This document shows, piece after piece, positions 53,886-64,000 of a DNA stretch of 64,000 nucleotides. The DNA comes from Phoma sp. XZ068 (lineage: Eukaryota > Ascomycota > Dothideomycetes > Pleosporales > Didymellaceae), in contig RBKR01000009.1 of NCBI GenBank assembly GCA_004835665.1, positions 558,001 to 622,000 of the forward strand, given 5' to 3'. Position numbers and translations under genes: made by a program. Below the pieces are notes generated by a model. It was not told where the DNA came from. It saw only the letters and a program-made list of their open reading frames with translations, and did no database searches. The first letter of the stretch is position 1; each line of letters starts with the position of its first letter.

Positions 53886-55789
53886 ATGTTCAAGAGCACA
53901 GCGTTGCTATTTGCGTTTCTCAAAGCTGCATCCTGCGCGCAGCCAGAGTCTCAGGAGCCAATAGCAGCGCCTCTACGTGAGCTATCCTGGGCACAGCTTA
54001 ATTTCTTGCATACCACCGACGTACACGGCTGGTGGGGTGGCCATCTGCAAGAGTAAATATATCCATCAAGCCTGAGCTCGAATCGAACCTAACCTTCAGC
54101 AGAGCCTCCTTCTCGGCAGACTGGGGCGACTATGTTTCCTTTGCCAAGCACATGCGCGACAAGGCCGACGCGGAGGGCGTCGACCTTTTGCTTGTTGACA
54201 CAGGGGATAGAGTAGAGGGGAACGCTATTTATGACTCCTCGAAGCCGCGAGGAAAGTTCACCTATGAAATTGCCAAGGACCAGCACATCGACCTAATCAG
54301 CTCTGGCAACCACGAGCTCTACAAGGCAGACACTGCTGAAGGCGAGTATTACCACACAGTACGTGACTTCCATGGAAGTTATCTGGCCTCAAACCTCGAC
54401 ATATACGACCCCGAGACTGGATATCTGGAGCCCCTCGCACCGCGCTATAAGAAGTTTACCACGAAGAATCAGGGAATACGCATCTTAGCCTTTGGCTTTA
54501 TTTTCGACTTTACAGGCAATGCGAACAACACTGTCGTAACAAGAGTCGAAGACACCGTCAAGGAAGATTGGTTCAAGGCTGCACTGAAGGATAAAAATCT
54601 TGACCTGATTGTCGTGTTTGGACATGTTGATATTCGCTCTGCCGAGTATGCGACTTTGTTCTCTACCATCCGCGCAGCGCACAAAGATCTGCCCATTCAA
54701 TTCTTTGGTGGGCATTCGCACATCAGAGACTACAAGATCTTTGATGACAAGTCTGTCGCACTCGAAAGCGGACGGTACATGGAGACACTAGGCTTCATGT
54801 CTATCGATGGGCTCAGCACAGGCGGAAAGGACGGAAGCGCAGCAACTCCCCAAAAGGAAATCACCTTCTCCCGTCGCTACATTGACAACAACCTCTTTTC
54901 ACTGCGCCATCACAGCGGCAAAGATGCGAAAACCTTCCCAACCGAGCATGGCCTCAACGTTTCAAAAGCTATTGGTGACGCCCGAGACTCCCTCGGTCTA
55001 ACGAAGAAGTACGGCTGCGCTCCCCGCGATCTCTGGATCAGTAGACGCCCATATCCGCACAAGGAGAGCATTCTTTCGTGGATCGAAGAACAAGTGCTAC
55101 CTGATGCAATTGCCGAGTCTCAGCGTGTCAAGAGCGGTGGCAGAGCCCTCGTCATCCAAAACACCGGCGCCATCCGCTTCGACGTGTTCAAAGGTGCTTT
55201 CACCAAGGACACGAAGTTCCTTGTCTCCCCTTTCACCAGTCCATTGCGGCTCATCAAAGATGTGCCGTACAAGGCCGCCAGCCAGGTTATCAAGCTCCTG
55301 AACAATGGCGGGCCGATACTGCTGGAAATGATGGAGGCAAATGCGTTCCTGCAACCGCCTGAAATCACTGCAGCACGATTCCGTCCAGGATTGCTGTCAT
55401 CCACTCAGTTGTTCATCAGCCAGGCTGGACATGGTCAAACTCCTATCCAGAATGACGAACCTATGCTCATCCCTGGCTATACAACGCAGGATGATGCCGG
55501 CACCGACGGTGACGACACGATCCACTCCAAAATTGCATTCTACAATGTGCCCAACTGCATCCAAGCCGCTGTAGGCTTCGATGCGAACAACAAAGATGAA
55601 GAGCCGCAGACGGTAGATCTGATGTACAACGAGTTCATCCAGAAGTGGATACTGATGGCGCTGGAGTACATTGGGCAGAAATATACGAGTGATGATACAG
55701 AGGTGTATGCGCAGGGCAAGAGCTTCACAGATATCATGACGGGCTGGGTTGAGAAGCACTGGGCATCAGAGGGTGAATGTCCTAAGTAA
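53886..55789 (+). CDS. Secreted 5'-nucleotidase-family metallophosphoesterase
   Basis: Two exons (53886-54052, 54103-55789; 50-nt intron) give 617 residues. A signal peptide (MFKSTALLFAFLKAASCA) precedes the calcineurin-type phosphoesterase domain: FLHTTDVHGWWGGHLQE (metal-binding Asp and His), VDTGDRVEGN, SSGNHELYKA, VFGHVDIRSA and FFGGHSHIRD. The C-terminal half has the 5'-nucleotidase substrate-binding domain including ALVIQNTGAIRFDVFKG and the VSPFTSPLRLIKDVPYK segment. All metal ligands expected in the family are visible. The closest functional comparison is the fungal UshA-like group that includes yeast YHR202W, a vacuolar/secreted enzyme. Likely it hydrolyses nucleotides or related phosphate esters outside the cytosol. 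The splice site falls inside the conserved HLQE-ASFSADWGD stretch, which confirms it. Confidence 0.92.
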
Positions 55790-56104
55790 ATACGTCAGAA
55801 CGCGCCTTGTGAGAATCACTGCGTTAGTCTTCGTGCATATTCATAGGTAGTTCGGCAATGTAACTGCAGTGTACAAATTACACCTGCACATCGTTACCCT
55901 TCGCCACGTGTGTATGCCTAGACAGTAGCAAATATTTGTTGCGGCAAAGAAGTGGCCTAGACTAAGATCATAGGATATCATTCCTCTTAACCTCGAATAT
56001 GACAACGTCTAAAATCAAGCTTGTCCAATAGTCTTTTCCTCCCAATAACGCCGTGTAAATGCTTCAACAGACTCCAGTATCGCGGTTTCGAGGCCGCGTG
56101 ACGT
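55790..56104. other. Convergent intergenic region
   Basis: This lies between the stops of the phosphoesterase and RPB10 genes; nothing is recognised. Confidence 0.5.
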
Positions 56105-56622
56105 TTACCGTCCCTGGCGGGCGGCGCGTGCCTGTTCTCGTTCGCTTGCGTTGTACCTAGAGATAACCGTTAGCCCCTGACCGGGACGCAATGGCATCTT
56201 TTTGACGCGCAGCTTCGCGCATTTGCTTTGCTGTCGCGGCTTTGTCGGCGCTGGGAACGTACTTGAGGAGCTTCTCGATCAGATCAACGTGGGTGAGGAT
56301 CATGCGGCGGCAGCAGTAGCGCGTAAGACCAAGCTCGTCGAGGGCGTCACTATGTGTGCATCGTGTTAGCCAACACTGGTCCAGAGGTCAAGGTTTAGGC
56401 AGAGAGGCAGATGACAGGGTACGGTCAAAGGCGGAGCGCAGTATCGAGTCGAGATAGTAGGGGCGGCCGTACACTTCAAGCTTGTTCTCTTGGGTCAACA
56501 TGACCATGTAGCGCTCCCAGAGGTCACCGGTGACCTGCTCTAACATCAGTATGCGCCGCCTACAGGCTCGTTGATATCTGGCGCACCTTGCCGCAGGAGA
56601 AGCAACGGATGGGCACAATCAT
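56105..56622 (-). CDS. RPB10: RNA polymerases I, II and III shared subunit Rpb10 (ABC10-beta)
   Basis: Four exons (56622-56587, 56534-56473, 56349-56263, 56156-56105) encode 78 residues. MIVPIRCFSCGK carries the first zinc Cys pair (CxxC) and RYCCRRMILTHVDLIEKLLK the second (CC), the hallmark of Rpb10. The middle reads VTGDLWERYMVMLTQENKLE then VDALDELGLTRY. It is an essential small assembly subunit of all three nuclear polymerases. The typical length is about 70; this version ends YNASEREQARAARQGR. The third intron (106 nt, GTACGT..CTCTAG) is open in frame, so intron retention would produce a different C-terminus of about 36 extra residues (YVPSADKAATAKQMREAARQ and so on), ending at a TAG formed by the acceptor itself. 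RPB10 is divergent from the UTP17 gene, both linked to rRNA production. Confidence 0.92.
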
Positions 56623-56894
56623 CTTGGCGGTATCCCGTTATGCGTGTAGGGTTTGGTAAGCTCCGCGACCAGGCTGTACTGGGTTTGAAGTTTGACGTCG
56701 GTTTCGGTGTCGCGCGAAGCTCGCGATGGTCGCTGGCGGGTCAAAGAAAGTTGCGGGCGCGCCAAGAAGGCGGTGAAGGACTAGCGCGAACCTGGTCAAA
56801 AAGTTTCGAACTTTTGGATACCGAGCTCGCGACAGCTGTAGTTTACATTCGTTATACGACAAATTTGTCGAGAAATTCTGAGAGCTGAGCTGAA

Positions 56895-59886
56895 ATGGCG
56901 GACAGCACTCCACAGCTAAAGAGGAAGAGGGAAGGCGCAGAAGCGCAGAGGAAGAAGGCGAGGACCGTTAAGAAGAACGAGGCAGGCGCAGTACAGGATG
57001 TGGAAGTCGCTGCTACACCAGTAGCCAAATCGACACCGAAGCCTAAACAAACCCCCAAGCCGACACCGAAGTCCAAGGATGCGTCCAATGCGACACTAAA
57101 ACCCTCAAAGTCGACCGGCGCAAACGACGATGCAACCAAGGCGAAAGCGAAGAAGCAGAAGTCCAAGGGTGCAGGAAACTGGAACGTTTCGTCCGCTCAA
57201 GGCGGCTGGTTCTTGCCTCGCGACCCAGTCTTTTCGGCCGACGAAAAGTCTATCATCCTTGCTACCCAGAAGGCACTCGAAGTCTACATTGCCGAGACAT
57301 CTCTTCTGGCATACAAGCTTCCCGTGAGCGGCTCTGGAGAGGTCACAGCGTACGCTCTCTCTGCCACCGATTCGAACCGAGTCTACGTCGCCGAATCAAC
57401 TGGTCTGATTACTCTCTGGGACTGGGTATCTAGGCAAAAGGTCGGACGCTGGGATATTGGCGCAACTGTGCGCAACATGACGGTCATCACGCACTCTGGC
57501 GAGGACCTCGTCTACTGCCACGAGCCGGGCAAAAGCCACATCGTCAACGTACACGCTCTGCGGACAGGAGCCCAAGCCTCGACCACCGAACTCAAGCCTA
57601 TTCTGAAGACGAGCTCGACCATCCTGGACGTTCAGGTGTTGCTGCAGGGCAAATTCGTCGTCGTGGCTTGCGGCGACTCGCTGATGGTTGGCAAGCGCCA
57701 GAAGCAGAGCAAGACAGCTGTACAAGACTTCGAATACGTCTGGCGCGAGCTCAAGTTCGCTCAGCGCATCACAGCATTCAACGCCTATGTTCACGATGCG
57801 GCTGAAGTGACTGGCAAAGCCGCGAAGTCTGCCCAAGATCAAAGGGACATCATCGACATTGCGATTGGCGATGTATCTGGTGTCATAATCCTTTTCGAAG
57901 ATATTCTGGCAAGTTTTGCCGCTGTCGAGAGCACACAGAAAGGAGGCAAGACCAAAGCAGACAACGCTGAGAGTCTGAGGCCGAAGAAGTTGCATTGGCA
58001 CAGGGACGCAATTGGATCGGTCAAGTGGTCTTTGGATGGTAAGCAACACAGACAAAATACCGCCTTTGCTCTGACTAACGTGTATAGGCAACTACATTAT
58101 CTCTGGAGGCGACGAGACTGTCATCACGATCTGGCAACTCGCCACAGGGAAACCGCAGCACCTGCCGCATCTCACTGCCGCGATTGAAAACATAGTAGTC
58201 TCACCTTTAGGGTCCTCGTACGGCGTTACACTGGCAAACAATTCCGTCATTGTTCTCTCGACTACAGAGCTTGAGGCAAAGACCAACATTGTTGGTATCC
58301 AGTCCCGCCGAATCGAGATCGAACAGTTGCCAAAGAACGCAGACGCAGAATCACCGCCCGCCTCTTATGAGATCTTCCAGCCGGTGCCCTTGACTGTCAA
58401 CCCGATGAACCCAGCGGAGGTGATGTTCTCCGTGCCTTCGTCGCAGCCGCGTAACCGAAGCGAAGGGCTCCGTCCTGAGCCCTACCTGCAGACGTATGAT
58501 CTAGCAAATCAGCACGCCGTCTCGAAGCAAGCCCTGACCCGAAACAATGCAACCGATCCAAACTTGACACCAGAAGGCCGACGGATCCACGAACCCACAG
58601 TTACCCTAGCACAAGTCAGCCACGATGGCGAATGGCTTGCTACTGTAGACGAATGGACACCACCTCAAGCCGACACCTCTTACCTAGACGAGGGCATTCC
58701 TGAATTTAGGGAAGAGGAGCGCATCCACCGCCGTGAAGTGTACCTCAAGATCTGGCGAAGAGATGTACAGAGTGGCCAGTGGAAGCTTGAAACTCGATTG
58801 GACGCGCCCCACTTCTTCCAGGACATTTCTGCAAATGGCAAGGTGTTCGACCTGATCGCCGACCCTACCTCACCAGGATTTGCTACTGTCGGAGAGGACC
58901 ACTTCGTTCGAGTGTGGAGACCGAAGACAAGACTGAGAGATGGTCTGGTCGTACGTGGAGCTGAGAAGCAAGGTCTTGTCACCTGGTCGCTCGACTGCTC
59001 AGTCGAGATCAGCGATAAGCTTGATGTCCTCGATGTTGGTGCGAATGCCCAGCAGACTCTTCCGCTTCGAAATTCACGCTTGGCCTTCTCTGCAGATGGA
59101 TCAGTTATTGCTGCTGCTATTTCTTGGGCCTCAGACGAAGATCCTGGTGTAGTTCACCTGATCGACACGAACACCACGGTCATTCAACGTTCCTTGACCG
59201 AGGTTGATGTTGTTGCACTTAGTGGTCTTGCGATCCTTGACCGCCATCTGATCGTTGTCGGCGACTCTATTACAGTCTGGGATATGGTCCGGGACCAATT
59301 GGTGTACTGCATCCCGATCAACACTCCCGGCATCGATCGATTCGACCGCATTCCTCTCGTCAAGCTTGCTATCAACGAGACCGATAGCACATTTGCTGTG
59401 TCATTGCCACGCTTCGAAAACAGCAATGCGCGCTTCCAGAGGGCTTCGTCGACTACACAAGTCTTCAAGCCGCAGCAAGCAGCGCCCCAGTGGTCAAACA
59501 AGACCTCTACCATCAACCTCGCTCTGGCATCTAGACATAGCGAGAGGGGGTACGTTACCCTGGACTCAGCAGCGAATATTCGTGTCATCAGTCCCACCAG
59601 TGCCACGATACAGCTGCCAACACCTCCACCTGAGGAGATGCCACAGCAAACTTCGAATACCCAAGCAGAGGATGACATGGACGTCGAGGACGACGATGTC
59701 CTGGCACTACCGGCTACCGACGATATTCTCAATAGCGAAGAGAGCGATGAAGTTGTGGTCAAGCCCGAGCAGCTGCAACAGATGTTCGAGGAGAGCGGCC
59801 AGAGTCATGCCACAAGCTCGCTGAGCGCACTATTAAGTGCTGTGATAGCATTGCATCAGAAGCCTACGTCTCTGCCATTAAGATAG
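56895..59886 (+). CDS. UTP17: U3 snoRNP WD-repeat protein Utp17/Nan1 (WDR75-like)
   Basis: Two exons (56895-58038, 58088-59886; 49-nt intron) encode 980 residues. A basic, Lys/Pro-rich N-terminus (about 1-95) is followed by QGGWFLPRDPVFSADEKSII, VYVAESTGLITLWDWVSRQK and, across the splice junction, WHRDAIGSVKWSLDGNYIIS then GGDETVITIWQLATGKPQHL: a first beta-propeller. The second propeller includes TVTLAQVSHDGEWLATVDEW and FATVGEDHFVRVWRPKTRLR, and the tail is acidic with helical ends. This two-propeller layout is that of Nan1/Utp17, a component of the t-UTP (UtpA) complex, which binds nascent pre-rRNA and links rDNA transcription with early processing in the nucleolus. Length (yeast 896) agrees. 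Confidence 0.9.
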
Positions 59887-60432
59887 CGAGCATTCAATAT
59901 ATTCCCTTTTAGCCTCTTCATACCTGATTTCCTGTGCAAGTGGCTGTGCCACAGTGATGGTCACCCGCGGGCTAGCTAGCGCTTGTGCACCTTGATGTCC
60001 TGCTCCTCGCTCATCCATCGGCCTGCTTCCTTCTCTGCTTGACATTACCTTCCTGAAACTACACAGCCTGTGCAACACCCGCTGTCTACAGCTTTAACGC
60101 CCATTGCTATTGCCTAAGGTTCCTCATGTCTTGGCGAATCCATCGCGGGGTTCGGACTGGCTGATCGCCGAACGTGCTGAAACATTGCGCCATCCAATGG
60201 ACGCCAACTCAACACCACTCCGAACGAGCAAGTACACGAATCACCGGAACGGACAACGCCTCGCCTTCGCCTTGAAAATGGGATGCGCTTGGCAGGCACC
60301 CTGAGCCACGTTTCCATTGGTCATTTGACAGCGGCGCGCCTCGATCTACTGCGGGAACAACCGAGCTCAGGCTGTCATTAACAGATAGCCTGGAAATAGA
60401 AGTCACTCTTGAGCACGAAACAAGCCAAACCA
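59887..60432. other. Intergenic region, possible 5' part of the next gene
   Basis: A frame with coding-like content may precede the PLC-like gene, but no start or splice pair could be fixed. Confidence 0.45.
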
Positions 60433-62085
60433 ATGCTCAGTCATTATGGGGCCACGGGAAGGGCTGGTATTATGGTGGCCCTCCACCTCGTCAATGGAGG
60501 GCTAGGCGTTCACACCAGCGGTGCCGAATTTAAAGAGCGCGGTACTCAGCATGTCCTTCAGGATACAAACATCGAGGACCCTTCGGGCAGCCAGAACCAC
60601 TCAGCAAACGGCATCATGGGTTACGGAGGTGCTCTGACACTGGTGAATGGGTCACCTTTTGACTGGGCGTTGAGCGGCCAGAATTCGTACCAGATGGATA
60701 CATGGAAGTGGCCCAATGTTGCATCGGGTACGATTAAATGCTTTGATGAAAACACTTGTGAATAGCGGTGCTAACTCCAAACAGGAAAAGCAGCCAGAGT
60801 CTATGTGGAATTTGGCACGAAGTGGTTTGCAAAGGATGATGCTGGCGAAGCGTACTACGATGTTTCCGGAACGTCAGACAAGTTTTCGATCCTCGGAAAG
60901 AAGCCCAAAGAATATGAGCTCACCATCTCCTTAACCAACATGGAAACTAAGCAGAGTCCGAAGGGCTCAAAGGTTAATCTGGGCTTTCGTCACGACGCAA
61001 CTGTCAATTGGATCATGTCGACCGACGAAGCTGGAAAGTGGTGGTCAAACAGCGGAACGTATGTTGACTGGATGCAGCAAAGCATGGGTTCCTTGGCGAA
61101 CAGAACCCTCAAGCACATATGCATGCCAGGTAGCCATGATGCCGGCATGGGAAGGTTCAATCCTGGTACTGTTGGAGCGCACTTTGCCAACACCCAAACT
61201 CAGTACTTGGATTTCAAAGGCCAACTTATGGCTGGGTCTCGCTACTTTGATCTTCGGCCGGTCCTTTCGAACGGCAAGTGGGTAGCTGGACACTACAGCG
61301 GGCTGAAGGTTGGCGATGACGATGTGTGGGTTGGTGGCAACGGACAGTCGGTGGACGACATTATCAAACAAGTCAACGACTTCACCGCTGAGTTTCAGGA
61401 ACTCGTCATCATCAACCTCAGCCACACTCTGGACACAGACAATGATTACAAGGACTTGAACCAGGACCAGTGGAACTCGCTGTTCGATAAACTCAAGGAC
61501 ATTAAGAACCGCCATACAGTCGACAATCCAGGAGACACCGACTTCTCCAATAAAGTCCTTGGCGACTTCATTACCGACCGCGCGTCCGTTTTTGTAGTCG
61601 CCCAACTCCCATCAGGCATCAAGCTCGGTGACTACTCCAAACAGGGATTCTTCGCCGGCAACAATTTCCCGTTCTACGACTCTTACTCGAACAGCAACAA
61701 CCTCAACTCAATGAAAGACGATCAACTCAAGAAGTTAAAAGACGAGCGCAAAATCGTAGCAGACACTGCTTCACGGAAAGACAAATTTCACATCCTCTCC
61801 TGGACGCTTACACAGCAGCCCGAGGACGTCCTGAATCTTGATCGAGCGATTTTAAATCTGAACGCAGCGGCATTTGATGATTTGGTCGAAAAGGCGTGGA
61901 ACGCATTTACGCCTGAGAGCTTCCCGAACGTGCTGTTTGTGGATGCATTAGGGACTAGGGATAAGAGCGTAGTTTTTCCGTTCGACAAGCCGAGGCAGGT
62001 TCCGGTGAACAACGATATTGTGGCTTTGGCAATTGCGGTGAATAACGGGATAGCAGGAAGGAACAAAGTGGTTACGGGAAGGTAA
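60433..62085 (+). CDS. PLC-like phosphodiesterase (PI-PLC X-type TIM barrel)
   Basis: Two exons (60433-60727, 60785-62085; 57-nt intron GTACGA..AAACAG) encode about 531 residues. The N-terminal domain (GYGGALTLVNGSPFDWALSG, QNSYQMDTWKWPNVASG) is the beta-rich part common in ascomycete members. The catalytic barrel starts with HICMPGSHDAGMGRF, supplying the first His, then GSRYFDLRPV and VAGHYSG with the second His; ELVIINLSHTLDT and FHILSWTLTQQP follow. These match the bacterial-type PI-PLC family rather than eukaryotic PLC, as no PH, EF or C2 domains exist. No signal peptide is visible with this start, so the 5' end may be incomplete. The substrate is unknown. Confidence 0.8.
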
Positions 62086-64000
62086 GAGCTGAGGAATCTC
62101 GCAAAGACGGACGAAGAGTCCTAAGTGTCTACGGGATATTAGACGGGCTGTCGCAAGGCAATACCACTATATTCGAACTTCAGTTGTACAACTAGCATCG
62201 CTGCGCAACGTCTATATGCGCATTAATCATCGCGTCTACTTTTGATTTTATGGCTTTGCACCACGCAGAGTACCAATACAGCCGCGGAGCACATCGATAC
62301 ATCCATCTGCAAGCCGCGTCGCCACTGCAGACACGGATCTTGGATCTCGAAATGATAGACATGCCACGCGCACTCCAGTGCCAGAAGTTTGCAGGGGTAA
62401 TTTATTGGTATGCATGTCAGCAAGCCCTGACCATGTCTGGAAGGATGCACTACTGCACGCCACCACACGTCTTGGCCCTCGAAACCCATCTCCCGAAGTC
62501 TTGTCGCATCTTGGAGATGCTTGATCGCACGCATAGCTTCACCGGCGCGGGTCTTCGAAACAGACTTTAGTATGGCGGCAAGCGGGAGCCATATCTTAAG
62601 GATTTGCGAACGGGAGGTGGATCGATACATGTCATCGCCGTGGCAATACAGGTCTTGGCCTCATCATGCAGCACCGCTTGGCCGAAAACTCAGCTGCACG
62701 TCTGTTTTCGTGACGTGCGGACCGATGCAAGGAATTGACTTCACAGCACGACTTGCCGTTGGTGCGACAGATCTACATGGCGGTGCGTGGTGCTTCTTCG
62801 GAGCATGAAATTTGTGGTGGTGAGCCTCGTTCACGAGGTCATGGTCAAGCGAAGTCGCACTGCTTCAGCGCCGCCTCGTGCGCCTCTTGTTATGTAGGAT
62901 TATTGGCTATGTGGTTTTGTTGTCATGTGAGATTTGTTGTCAGCTTTGGAGTGGAGAGAAATCCCGTGGTGGAGTGAGGTTCGAAGCCATTACCGGTTTC
63001 TATTGTTGTGCTGACTACGTGCGTTGTTGGCAGATATTTGCCTAGAGATGCCCAGAACAAATACCTGTGGCAAGTGCTCGAAGCGAGGTAAGATCACTGC
63101 GGGCCGTGGCAGTTGAACCGTTGCCTCACAAAAGAAGCTGGGATTGGCGGTGAATTCTGGGCCTAAAACTAAATCGATTGGCTGTCGGCGCGTTTTGTAT
63201 ATCGAATACGAAGATGTGGGATGCGGAGATGCTCTAAATTGATATTCTGGAGAGTGCGAAATATCGATCAGCGCAAGACGTCAATCACTCTCTGTTAGCG
63301 CTTGGCCGAGAGCATCCTCGTGCCGGAAGTGCGTGCCTTTTGTGGATTCTCCCCACCTCGTCTAGAAAGTATGTAGAGACGGTTCAATGGTACTTCACGC
63401 TTGTTATGATGCCAATGCTCTAACAACGAGCTATCCCGAACAAGATGCGGTGTAACATGAAGCTGACCTACTCTCGCACGACGTTCCATCGTGCCACGCC
63501 GGTAGAGTTGTGCAGGTCTTGCATCGGTGTGCAGCACAGGGGCAAGCGGGACACAGCATAGGGTGCAACTGCCCAACATTCGGACATCGGTTGTGGGAAT
63601 ACCGCGGTTGTTCTCCCATCGCGGCGGTTGCTTCAGAGAACGTGGTCGAGCGGAACAGAGTCATGTTTGATCCGAGAAGCTCTGCTAGCCCGTCATGGTG
63701 AATCTCAAGCGGGATCAGGATGGTGATTTCGGCAGTAGAGCCGGCTTCCTTACCAAGCATTGCCACCTTGCGATCCTGATGTTGGCAGGGTTCTTGTTTA
63801 GTAGAGCTGCTGATCGCGGGAAGACCAAAACACACCTTAACTCAATCTCGCTCTCGCCTCGAAAGCGACACAAGTCGATATCGGATCTTATTTTGCGCAG
63901 TATCCCCGGCCCGGCATCTGTTTGGTCCGCTAATGATATTTGTGGGGAATGGTGGTTTAGAAAGCCGGACACTAGCTGAACGGTGGACTCTTGCTTGGTC
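62086..64000. other. 1.9-kb terminal region without recognised gene
   Basis: A minus frame at 63431-63835 (about 134 codons, including ITILIPLEIHHDGLAELLGS) has somewhat coding-like codon use but no known motif; it may be part of a gene running past the edge. Otherwise I see nothing. Confidence 0.4.

Noticed and set aside
1..64000. CRISPR arrays, phage or bacterial insertion elements
   Set aside because: The window is eukaryotic; no regularly spaced repeats, transposase or integrase sequences were seen.

Overview
This window looks like nuclear DNA of a filamentous ascomycete (Pezizomycotina; Dothideomycetes is my guess from overall protein flavour, not a proof). The evidence is the dense packing of mostly single-copy eukaryotic genes on both strands, short introns of about 45-130 nt with GT..AG ends and CTAAC/CTAAT-like branch points, and fungal-specific products such as the DASH subunit Duo1, HET-domain and GPI-anchored proteins, and rhamnogalacturonan acetylesterase.

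Layout. 1-12.4 kb: 3' end of a peroxisomal MaoC-type hydratase (C-terminal AKL), a secreted glutaminyl cyclase-like M28 enzyme, a decayed GMC oxidoreductase, a MetE-like methyltransferase-fold protein, a GRE2-type reductase, NTF2 with tiny first exons, a 3-ketoacyl-CoA thiolase and a small basic DUF3245-like protein. 12.6-17.7 kb: the beta subunit of mitochondrial succinyl-CoA ligase, a 2.6-kb stretch with no recognisable gene, then a GPI-anchored surface protein. 18.2-26.3 kb: a BTB-domain protein, a large disordered protein with a Cys-rich end, and a 1166-residue DUF676 serine esterase. 27-30 kb: poorly resolved ORFs and a perfect hairpin.

30-41 kb is rich in genome-maintenance and housekeeping genes: galactokinase, Duo1, a protein dense in Ser/Thr-Pro sites, RNase H2 subunit B, Mcm10 and a stand-alone tubulin-tyrosine-ligase-like protein. 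The divergent RNase H2B/Mcm10 promoter holds four ACGCG cores in 23 bp, and the promoter between Duo1 and its divergent neighbour holds a perfect ACGCGT. Both suggest MBF-type G1/S control.

41.5-51.6 kb is an accessory island: a HET-domain gene interrupted by one in-frame stop, rhamnogalacturonan acetylesterase, and a small family of three related C2H2 zinc-finger genes on the minus strand (one intact, one with a 1-nt frame defect at a splice junction, one a fragment). The zinc-finger genes had to be assembled by hand from exons and are the most interesting content of the window. Point changes in the HET gene and in the third zinc-finger copy fit C-to-T (RIP-like) decay.

51.6-62.1 kb returns to core genes: the Ran exchange factor (RCC1 family), a secreted metallophosphoesterase of the 5'-nucleotidase family, RNA polymerase subunit Rpb10 (with a possible alternative C-terminus from a readable intron), the U3 snoRNP WD-repeat protein Utp17/Nan1, and a PLC-like phosphodiesterase. 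The last 1.9 kb has no gene I can defend. Exon boundaries were inferred by eye from splice signals, frame continuity and family conservation; no transcript evidence was available.
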